Assembly: GCA_023213315.1 (NCBI GenBank)
Contig: JAKCPI010001711.1
Span: 124,001 to 188,000 of the forward strand
Origin: Euborellia annulipes
Taxonomy: Eukaryota; Arthropoda; Insecta; Dermaptera; Anisolabididae
Length of the DNA: 64,000 nucleotides
Direction of reading: 5' to 3'
The notes beneath the pieces were generated by a model. The model had not been told where the DNA came from, ran no database searches, and saw nothing but the letters and a program-made list of their open reading frames with translations. The position numbers were made by a program, and so were the translations under genes. This document shows, in pieces, positions 22,401 to 34,400 of this stretch (positions within the stretch are counted from its first letter, which is position 1; every line of letters begins with the position of its first letter).

Positions 22401-25400
22401 GGAAAAAATATTTCAAATAATAAATGTTAATAAATATTATGTTAAAAAATATTTTTTGATTATCTATCTTTGTATTTGTGATGGTCAAAATGGAAGTGTA
22501 TCAAAATTTATTAAAAATTCACCAAGGACGTTATTCTTTCTAATACTTTCTAAATATAATAAATAAAAAATATTCCGAAGATGTGAGTGACAGAGCTTCG
22601 AAACGTCTACAAAATATGATTTTTTTATTTTTCACCTTCTGCCATTCCCATTCAAATCTCTCTTAACAAAAATAATCAACAAATCAATGTAGTCACTAAG
22701 TATTACTCTTGTTTTTTTTGTTTTTTACTTAGAAAAACCAGCTATGATTTATTGTGAACAAACACTCTTTTAGATATACCCAGATAGACCGAATGTCGGC
22801 CAGCGAGCAAAATTTCAACGAAAATAAGTTAATATTTATAAATATAGAAAAAAAGTAATTGACTCAATTAATAAGAGGGTAGAAATGAGAGATGCAGCTA
22901 AGGTTATTTCTTTATTCGTTTAATTCACAGAGCTGACGTTTCGGTTCCGTGTTTGAACCATGCTTCAAACACGGAACCGAAACGTCAGCTGTGTGAATTA
23001 ACCTAATAAAGAAATAACCTTAGCTGCATTTCTCATTTTTACCCTCTTATTAATATAACAACTCAACTATAAATTGTTTATGCAATAATTGACTCAATAG
23101 ACAGATATAAATAAATTCGCATTTGCGATGCCTTTTCGATATATAGTTTATTAACTAAATAAATGTTAATAGCCCACGGGGCTTGGAGTAGTTGGTAGCG
23201 TGACTACCTTCTATACCGAACGTCGCGGGTTCGGACCCCAGGCAGTCCGATGATTTTATTTAAGGCATTTGGATACCAATGCGAGTATCGTTAAAAGTCT
23301 TAAATGGCCTAAGTTGCCGAAAAGTGTGTGAATGTGAGTGTGAATGAGAAAAAAGTGTGAATGTTAAAAAAAAAAATAAATGTTAATAAAAAAATGTATA
23401 TAAATGAAGGCATTACATTTAAACTCCTTTCGAAGAAACTGCCTATGTCCTGAGCACCAAAAATCCAACTAAATTGTAACAAAAGAAGACAAATGTCAAG
23501 AAACAAGAAATGAGTTTGAGAAATGGGAATTTAAATTCAAAAAATAAAAACTGTTTTTTTTTTGTTAGTTAAAAATAATTTTGTCGCTTATCTATCTCGA
23601 TAAAAAATAAGAAATTATAAATAAAAAAATAAAAAAAAATCATGATAAAAGACACCTTTAAATTAAAATCAAGGTAGAATATTTTTATTTTTTCTAAATA
23701 TATACTCTAATTAAAGCTTCTGCAGGAGAGGGGAGTAGGCAAGAAGTTATTCAGAAAAATATTATTTTGAGTTTTATACAGGTATATTAAATTAATTTTA
23801 TTTTAGCTAAGATAACTTGAGATCGCCATTCACATCCCTATCTATATGAGAAAATATTTTTAAAAAGTATTTGACTATATTATCAGTAGTAAAATATAAA
23901 AAATAAATTCGCATTTGCGATGCCTTTTCGATATATAGTTTATTTACTAAATTAAAGTGTTAAAAGCCCTCGGGCTTGGTGTAAATGCTAATTAATCAAT
24001 AACGGATATCGTCAAATCGTTATATGGCCTAAGTTTTCGAAAAGACTGTGTGCATGTGTGTGAGTGTTGAGTGTGAATGAGAAAAAAAGTGTTAAAAAAA
24101 TGCATACCTATAAATGATATCATACTTTATTTATTTATTTCATTATTTTTATTAAAAAATTGAGCTTCCATTCAATTGAAATAAATAGAAACGACTAAAC
24201 AAAAAAGTTTCTAATTAGTATTTCTCTTTCTTTTTTTTTATAGACACTCTTCTTTCGGCTTCAGAAGACGACGAAGATGACGACCCCACAGGTGCTGGAG
24301 GTGGCGCTGGTACGGGAGGTGGCTCCGGTCCCGGCGGAGTGGTCGGAGGACCATCTCAACAAGTGGTAAAACAAGAGCCAAATGTCCTAAATGCAGCTGA
24401 ATTAGCAGCGGCTGCAGCTGCAGCGGCCGCAGCAGCTGCCGCTGCAGCCGGTGTCGGACCTGGTGGTCCTGGGGGCGGATCTGGACCACCCGGTGGTGGA
24501 TCCTCGGGAGATGTCTCCAAAGCACTTGACGATAGTGAAGATCAAGGTAAGCAAAGAAAAACCAAGCAATTAAGAAATGAAAAAAAAAATCAAATCTTTA
24601 TAATTTTAGGCTCTCTTGATGGAGATCCGGAAACACGTGATTCGCAAACAGAAAACAAATCACCGGAAGATGGCAATAGCGGCTCGAAACGCCGCGGGCC
24701 CCGGACAACCATCAAAGCCAAACAACTAGAAATTCTGAAGACGGCATTTGCCCAAACACCAAAACCGACAAGACACATCCGAGAGCAGCTCGCAAAAGAA
24801 ACAGGTCTCCCGATGCGTGTCATCCAGGTAGGACTCAACTTGAACAATTTTTATTGATTTGATAGTTTATTAAATAGAATCTTAAATAAATTAATAAATA
24901 AATATCTACTGGTGAGCCTATCAGAAAAAAATAAAATACTATCTTTAACATGGCTGTAAGATTTTTTGTTGGTGGGCCAAGCGCGAAAGCCCATGTTGGT
25001 GCGAGTGTTTGTCTGTGTGTATGTGTGTGAGCGCGACGCGCGAAAGCGCGTGCGTATTAGTGTGAGTGTTTATGTGTGTGAGCACGGCGCCAAATAGTTC
25101 ACGTTTGTGTAAGTGTGTGTATGTGAGGGCGGGCGCGCGAAAGCTCACGGCTGTGTGAGTGTAAGCGCCCGCGGGGGTGTGTGTGTGTGTGTGTCTTGTA
25201 TTTGTATATTCATTGCCCAAATTGATGGGTCTCAATGAATTAAGATAATCAGTATATGTATATGAGAGAATGATTTTAAATAAATATAAATGGCTTATCA
25301 AAACAAAGCAATTACATATTAAAAAATAAAAAAATAAAAAAAATGTAGTCAAATGTCACTAATAATTGTAGATATTACTAAAAATGAAATTAAATCGAAT

Positions 25401-28400
25401 ATCGATCAAACAGACACGGCCATCTTTTTGACCATTTGCTTAAATAAAAGGATCTCAACTCACCGTTGTGATTGCACTGCATTCGCAACTCCATTTGATA
25501 TTTTTCAAAACTCAACTCAATTTGGTATTTTCGAACACTTATTAAACACATAACACATCCCGTAGATATTAATCAATCACTAACTTAAACACAAATTATG
25601 CACTTAATATATAAAAATTCACAATACATTTCGCACTTCCGAAATCGCGTGGGTCAAAACTCGACGATCGTCTTTAGACTGATTGATTGATCAACTTGCC
25701 GCGAGGAAATGACGTCATTGGCGCTGCGAGCGCCAACAACAATCAAATCATTTATAATGACTAATTTCACTCATATATTATTTTTACTAGATTTAATAAA
25801 AATTAATGCTAATATTATATATAATTATATCATTTTATTTTTTGCAATTAATAAGGAATTTGATTATATAAAATCTGGTGTGACTGGTCGCACAGCACAC
25901 AACTTTCTCTTACCTTCGGTAATCGAAAGTTATGTTCTTGTTACACCAGATTTTTTGTGTCGACATATATATTTAGTTTTTACCGATAAATTAAAATTCA
26001 AGATGTAAAATTTATAAGTATGGGAGAATATTTATATTTTGCAGTCAACAAAAAAAGTTCCTTTTTGTTGCCCTGTGTTATATAAAGCGCTAGCGGCTGA
26101 CTTACTCTCTCTGTGTGCTTATCAGGGCGCTGATTGGCTAGAGTTACTCGAAGTGGAGCGAGAGAGGGAAATTTAAAATTTAAGTCAGAGAGGGAAATTT
26201 GAAAATTTCTAAACAGTGAGCAAGAATAAATTTGATGCATTTGCCCGACGAAGGCGTTTTTTTTATTTTTTATATTATTCAAATTTCAATTTGTAGTTCA
26301 AAAGAAATCGAGCATTGATTTCTTGTTTGTTTTTGAAAGAAATCCTCTAAAAGAGTCATTATTATTTTCAAAAAAATCATATCCTTTTTTTTTTAAAGGT
26401 AATGTAATAATTTTCAATAATTTGTTAAAAATTAGCATTTTTCTCATAATATATTTTAACCGCTGTCTCAAGAAAAATGCAGATCCTTTATGGCTGTCAT
26501 TTACTTTACAATAGTTTGCTTATTTTGAAGTTTAAATTATTATTGTTATTAAGTTATTACGATGATGGGGTTGTGATTTCCAGTTCACTTGTTGCAAAAT
26601 CAGGTCAGTGATTGGATAGCTATTTTAGGTCATTATTTCTTGAATAATTTGTTTACTATATTATTTTCTCTCCATTATTTTTTTTTATTAAATAGTTCCT
26701 CTATATAAAAAATCTGGTGTGACTGGTCGCACAGCACACACCTTTCTATTACCCTTCGGCAAGAGAAAGTTGTGTACTGTGCTTGTCACACCAGATTTTT
26801 TGTGTTGAGATATATTTAGTTTCCGACAGTAGGGTACATAGTAAAGTACTAGTACTTTTTGGCCGATTTTGTTTAAAAGCTTATTTTCACGCCCTAGGGG
26901 GGTGCCTAACCTAAATATAAAATTTTAACCTCCTAGCTCAATTCCTTCATGCTTAAAATTGAACACACGACAGACAGACCATGTCGTGAAAACCACTTTT
27001 TTGGATTCAAGGGACCTCAAAACGTGTATATCCATCAAAATCTCGACATTGAATTTTTGACATGAATCCAATACTTTTTCTATACCGGGGATATATATTA
27101 ACATATATAGAGGTAAGAGAAAGTAAAAAATGTAATATTAAAACTGCATTATGATTCTACAAGAGATTGAAGATATTATTTTCATATTTTTAATACCTAG
27201 TCATAAAAGTTTCATTTCGGTTAAACAATAAAATTGTTTTTGAAACAGGCCTCCACATCTCCCCTGCAAGATGTTTTAATTGATGATATATTGCATCTTT
27301 ACTTGAATATTGTCGTTGGAAATAAAAAGAATAGAAAGGGGGCCCCCCCTTCTCGGGGGAAAAGGGCGCAAAAGGAGGGGGAATTTGAAGAGCATCTAAA
27401 AAATACTTGATTTTTGAATTAATGAAAATGAGGGGAAAATAAGAAAAGGGGTTGGGAAAGATGGGGGGGTAAACGCTCCTTGAAGAAAACCCCCCACCCA
27501 CACAAAAAGGGTGAGGTTAGGGTAAAGGAACAATCTCGAGGATTTTATATATTAGATATGGAAATATAAAAGAATAGAAAAAATACGTATTTAATATCGA
27601 ATTTAAAATAAATTATACGAACTTACTTTGTCCGATTTTCGATCAGTTCAATTTAACAAAATTAAATTAAGTTAATTAAGATTGGAAATAATTTTTTGGT
27701 CATCCACTTGCAGGGTAAAAAGAATGTCAGCATCTTTTTTTTATCATTTATTATTTTCTTTAAATCTTCATTGTTGTGAAGATTTTCCGAATATAATTGT
27801 TATTAGAATCTTCAGTGTTCTTGAAATAACTCCTCTATCTTTTCGGTTAATCTTTGGTTTTGGTTTTTAAGTTTTTACCTGTTAACAAATAGAAAATTTA
27901 TCATTAAATATTTTTTCAACGTATTAAGCTGTTTTTTTAATAGCCATGTTATTTTTAATATTACTTACGAAAAGATCGAGTTGGTTATGCCCTGAAGTAC
28001 TCGACGATCTCAGCCCCCACTCCCACCCTAACCATCTAAAACAAAAAAGAAATAAACAATTAGTTTATATCATTGATGCTACGTAATATTTTATGAAAAA
28101 TATTGGAAATTTCTTTAACTTACCCTGTAGACTGCTTCTTTCGGCTCAACGTGGGCTTCCCTAAAAACTAACCTAATCCCTCACTATCTATGACCGGGAC
28201 GGCCATCTAATTCTAAAATGCAGTTCCTCTTCTTTCTTGAGACGGTCGCGAACGCGGCACTCCCGGAAGGCAGGTAAGCCTTCATTCAACATTAATCGCA
28301 AACGAAACGGAGGAAACGCGCCCACAAACCCAAGGATTAGAGGAAAAGAAACACACACACACTCACAACCACATACTCAACTCAGATCAATTAATCTCTG

Positions 28401-31400
28401 CCCACCTGCCTAATATCATTTACTAGCGAACTAAAAAGAAGCAGAGTTAATTGATCTGATAATCATTCACGAGTTAGGAAGGGAGCCCGGCCAATACAAT
28501 ACTGAAGATCCCCCTTGGTTGCTCATCTCAGAAACAGAATGTCGTTGTTCAAGATGCATGCTGAAAAAAAAGAACCCTACAAGCTAACAACATCCTATAC
28601 GAACTCCTAACATCTTGAACATTAACTCACTCTGTCCTGAAACAACCAAGGCCCAGAACTCAGCACTGGCTGACAGAGCCCCGGAGAAAGAGAAAACACT
28701 CTTTCTCTCAAATGCGCGAAAGAGAAACATACAATAGAGGAATTCTCCTATTTCCCTTGAACAACGGTCAAATGTGAAATGACCCTCCACTGGGAGCCCT
28801 GCCTAAATCTAAATGGGACGAACAACACCCTATGCCAGCATTGAGGAATCAATTCGCAAGTGAACGCCAATTCAAGAGAACATCAGAGAATTCCGACAGA
28901 GAAGACCTAAGCCCCCATATAAATATATAATCTGCGTGAGCGTAGAGATTTTCTAATTATTAAGCGCCCATATATATACTCTAACAATTGCTAGCTAGAT
29001 ACTCTAATAAGAATTGCGTGTATTCTTAAAAATTAACATTCACTTAGTAAACAGAGAAAAGATAATAATCCCATACACGCAAAACTTAAAACCTAATACT
29101 GAATTATATAATAATAGCTAATACATGCACACTTGAATTGTCTCATATGATGATGGTGTTTTCCCCCGTTGAGTAATGGGATGAGATGAGTACTGTGCAT
29201 TATCCACATATTACCAATAATCGTATACCTTTTGCACATTTACCAATAATCATATACCTTTTGCACATTGAACAATCATCCATCCCATTACCTTGAGAAA
29301 CCTGCATCTGGGTACTGAAATATAAAACCCTATTCTCTAATAGATTAAAATGTTAACTTTATGATATTAAATGAATTTAGAAAAAAATTTCATATTTTAT
29401 CTTAAAAAGATTTTAAATAAAAAATTAAATTAATTAAAAAAAAAAAAATTAATTTTTATTTTAAAAATTTTTAATTTAAATCTTTAACTATTTAAAAGTC
29501 AGGGAATCTGAAATGGGAGAATCACATTTATTAATAACATCCTATCCAAAACACCTATGTTAAAATATTCTACGTATATTTAGGCCGAAATAAGAAAATT
29601 TAAATAAAATTTTGAAAATCCTAAACTGTTTACTCTACGCCCACGTAAGTGTGCATACAGACTTTAAATGGTGTACTGATCAGCTGTAGTGACTCCTGCC
29701 TTGATGAGCTGACGATGACCAACTCGAAGTTGCTGGCGATGTCCAATTCGAAGATACTCTGGATTCATGATGTCAATACTCGAAAGCCATTAGTCGTCTT
29801 CTAAAAGACAAAGAAAAAAATATAAATTAATTTTTATTTAACTTTATATATATTTTGTTCCCTTCTCTATTATGCAACTGTTCCAGAAATAAAGAGGCAT
29901 CAGCCTTGATTTATGAAAAGATTGATTTTATTTTCAAGGGAACGTTTGGGCATACTTTTTTGGTAAAAATGATTCGTATTCTCTAAAGAAATATCAATCT
30001 TTTACAAAAAAATCTGGTGTGACTGGCGCACAGCACACAACTTTCTCTTACCTTCGGTAATCGAAAGTTGTGTTCTGTGCTTGTCACACCAGATTTTTTG
30101 TGTCGACATATATTTAGTTCCCGACAGTACGGAACATATGAATTCAAGATGTAAAATTTATAAGTATGGGAAAATATTTATATTTTGTTACCATGGCAAC
30201 CATTTTTCCTATCTTCCCTATGAAATACAAGAGTAAAGTGGTCTTCAGAAGATTTCAATTGCAAAATGAGAATATACATTTTAAAGAGCATCTAAAAAAT
30301 AATTGAGTTTTGAATTTAAAAAAAAATCTTTGGAGCAAATTTTGAGAAAATCGAAAAAAACTGAAAAAGTACATCAGTAAAGTACTAGTACTTTGGCCGA
30401 TTTTGATTATAAGCTTATTTTTCCGGTCCCGGGGGGTGTTTAACTTAAATATAAAATTTCAGCCTCCTAGCTCAATTCCTTCATGCTTAAAATTGAACAC
30501 ACACAGACACACAGACAGACAGACTATGTCGCGAAAACCACTTTTTTGGATTCAGGGGACCTCAAAACGTGAAGATCCATCAAAATCTCGACATCGAATT
30601 TTTGACATGAATCCAATACTTTCTCTCTATATATATATTACATATATACATAGGTAAGAGAAAGTAAAAAAAAATAAATAATAGGCCTAATAATTATAAT
30701 CTAAAGCAACTTCATTTCCTATTGTTAAGAGGGATTTTTTCCTAAAAGTTATAGTATTGTTAAATAATATCAATTTGTTCATAATAAAAATCTATCTAAT
30801 GCATTTATTCTTAAGGTCATCTAACATAAAATTTTTTATTATTTTCCATTTGAGAGATTTAATTACAATAATTAATTTGGTTTTAAGTTTTTATAAGGTG
30901 AGAGAGAAGACAATGCTTTTCAATGGAACAATTTTAGATTTGTGAGTTTCTTAAAAGCGGGTCCTCTATGCCTAATCTGAAATAATGATAGCCTCAAAGC
31001 ACCCCCGCAAAGTTCTATTAATAAAAACTCCATGAATATTCGTCCAGTAATTCAGGGCCTATGCGTTACAAATAGATTGTTATATAATAGTATAGATATG
31101 CACTAAAGAGATAAAAAGTCAGAGTTGAATTTTTTTTGGAAAGTATTCTGATTACAAGCTTTATATTTATTACAGTTGGGGGAAAATATTTTTTCTTTAC
31201 TCACTAGGGCTTAATTAAATGCTTGATTTCTAATTGTAAACTGGGCCTCCCCATTTGGGGACACAGTTTCCTTGCCACCTACAAATGTCCTTTCTAAAGG
31301 TGGACAAACAAAGAATGAAAGACAGACGGACTTTAGCGAATTATTTTCCTTATTTAAAAAATATATTGCCCCCGGGCTTGGCGTAGTAGGTAGCGTGCCT

Positions 31401-34400
31401 ACCTCCTCTACCAAACGTCGCGGGTTTGGACCCCAGGCAGTCCGATGATTTTATTTAAGCCATTTGGATACCAGATGGCTGAAATAGAAATGCCTGAACC
31501 CCCAATAGATATTTTCAATACAACGGTTATCGTCAAAAGTCTTATATGGCCTGAGTTGCCGAAAAGATTGTGTGAATGTGGGTGTGTGTGAATGAAAAAA
31601 AGAATTAAAAAAATCTATATATTGACGATATAGTGATTGAATTAAAAATTTTTAATGTATAAATAACCTAGTGAAAGAGTTTTTAATAAGCCAACCGCCC
31701 CCACCTACACCTTCCTCTCCACCGATTCCTATGCACATTAATAAGAAAAATATAATAAGAAAAAATGCTCGTTTTTTTTCTAATCATTAAAAAAAGAGAG
31801 TAAATACCTTTAATAAATCGCACAAAAGGGGATGGGTTGATTGACGGAATGAATTTGGGGTGAGTTACACTATATAATTATTCACTTAAACAAATATACT
31901 CGGGAGAAAGAGAGAGACCTTCGAAGTCTAGCACTCAACGGAGAGAGAAAAAGTCGATGCCTGTTTGCGCTCTCTTTAGAAAAAGATCAAAATAGAAAGT
32001 CCCATTTTATAAAATACTTTTTTAGGCCCACTCCCCATTTATTTAATTTTATTGGTAGCTAATTCAAACCATGTTAGTTAAAAGAGAACTTTGCGTTGAG
32101 GGATATACTCGAAAAATTATGAGTTAGAATTTTAATGAAATTAGGAGCAGCAAATAATAAAAAAGCCTTTTGATGGAAAAGTCGAAGGCTATTTTTTTAT
32201 TATTTAACAAATTTACGTTGTCGCACCCCATGGCTCCCGTGAATCGAACCCAGGATCTCCAGCCTTTTTCGGGACATCGGTATGCTATTCTTTCCACCAG
32301 GTCACCGGACCCTCGACCAAAACCAAAAATACTCATATCCCCTTTATCTGCAAGTTCTATGAAAAATTTGGCCCTCCAACAAATAAACATACTCATAAAT
32401 TTGTTAAATACGATAATCGTATATCTATGACTGATCAGGTCCAAATTGATGTATTTATAGAATTTTTATATCTCATTCTTTATTATTATTTATATAATAT
32501 ATTTATAGATCTCGAAATTTATAATTTATTATTTGCTGTTCCTAATTTCGAACATCAACAGCAACTTGGCTCCGATAACCGTAGGCTCTAGTTGAAACAT
32601 AATGTATTTAAGAGAAATTAAAAACCCTAGGTCATAAGTTTCAATGAATTATTAAAAATTAACATTTTTAATACTTTGACATTTTTATATTGTCTTAAGA
32701 AGTGATTTCATATCTTAGAGTCAAAAAATTATTTTTAATAAATCTTTGAAACTTATGACCTAGTGTTTGTTATTCCTCATAAATAATTCCAAAAATTAAG
32801 GTCAAGGAGGATGAGAATGATCTCAATTTCGAGGTCGAATTTTTCAACAATTATACGAGAAAGTAAAAATCAATAAGTTGAGGAAGAAAATAATTAAGAG
32901 GCCGCGGGCTTTTGCTAGATATCGTATGTGAAGTTCCTATTTGAAAAAAACTAAATATCAATGAAAGAAGCCCACCAAAAGAAGGTAGCGCAGGTAGTCA
33001 TTTTAATTAATTTGTCCAATTACAATCTCGTGGATTGGAAGTCATCCCCCTCTGCATATAAATTAATTTATTAACCTCTCTCTATTAAAAAATAGTTGAA
33101 AATATTTAACTAAGGGGGTCCAGGCTAGTGACGCAGCTAGTTAAGTTAAAATGAAAAAATACGAGAAACAAGTCAGCCAATTGCATGAGAAAAGATATAG
33201 AAATAAACTGCAAGAAAATTCCCATGCTTTGATGAATTAGCCTATACTCATGTTTGTAATCCATATGCTAAGCTATACTACGAAGGCCTACCTATTAACA
33301 CATCCAACAAACTCGTCCTGACTTGCATACGGACCCTTGAAAGAGAGCCAAGCAGAGAGAGCCCAAGTTCAATTACTTTTATTATTTGTCTTTAAATATT
33401 TATCAATTTAATTAAATAAAAGCACTTATCGCCTAGAAACAAGCTTCGGACAACCTCCAAATAAAAATATTTTTTTATTTTTCCACACTGGCTCATTCGA
33501 ATACCTTTTTATAAAATCACAATTACGTTTATATATAATGAATAATTTTTTTTATGGAGGGATTTATATTTCTAATATTTAAAATAATAAACCTAGTATT
33601 AATATACGAAGAGAAATGAAATTTACCTCGAATGCCCTTAAAGTTTAGAAGAAACGCGAATTTTTTGCAGCAGCCCAACGTGGACACGTCTGCTCCCAAG
33701 CGACGCCATGATCCAAATGAGGGATGCAATTTTTTTTAACGCGGAAGGTGCTTCACTTATCACTGTCCCCACTCTACTGAGGCCTATTTGATCTTCCCAT
33801 TGAATATAAAGGTGATTGGTCAAGCACTTTGGGAGTGGGGTGAAGAGTGGGGGTGGAGGTGGGGACGGAATCTTATACTAATAGATAATTGGCAACGATC
33901 CAAATTATTTCTATTAGAAAGAATATAAATTATTAGAAAATAGAATTTAAATGGGAAATTAAAAAAAAATAAAATAATTTTAATTTAAAAAATCTAGTGT
34001 CACTAGTCGCACGCAGATTTTTTGTGTCGACATATAATTAATGTCGGTTATTTATTAAGATATAAAATTTATAAACATACCATGGCTATTTTGATATCAA
34101 AATAGGAATACGAGTATATAAGAGGATTTAAAAAAATCTGGTGTGACTGGTCGCACAGCACACAAGGGTAAGAGAAAGTTGTGTACTGTTCTTGCCACAC
34201 CAGATTTTTTGTGTTGAGTGTAGGGTACATATGAATTCAAGAGGTAAAATTGATAAACAGAAAAATATTTATATTTTGTTCCCATGGCAACCATTTCCCC
34301 TATCTTTCCTATGAAGTACAAGGGTAAAGTGGTCTTGGAGAAGATTTCAATGGCAAAATGAGAATAAACATTTTAAAAAGAGCATCTAAAAAATAATAGA

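Noticed and set aside
24945..25352. 135-codon minus-strand frame rich in His and Thr
   Set aside because: Product of a TG-rich repeat; no domain and no splice context.
31368..31450. A tRNA gene on the basis of A- and B-box-like sequences
   Set aside because: The head belongs to a dispersed SINE with a non-tRNA body and tail; a cloverleaf cannot be completed.
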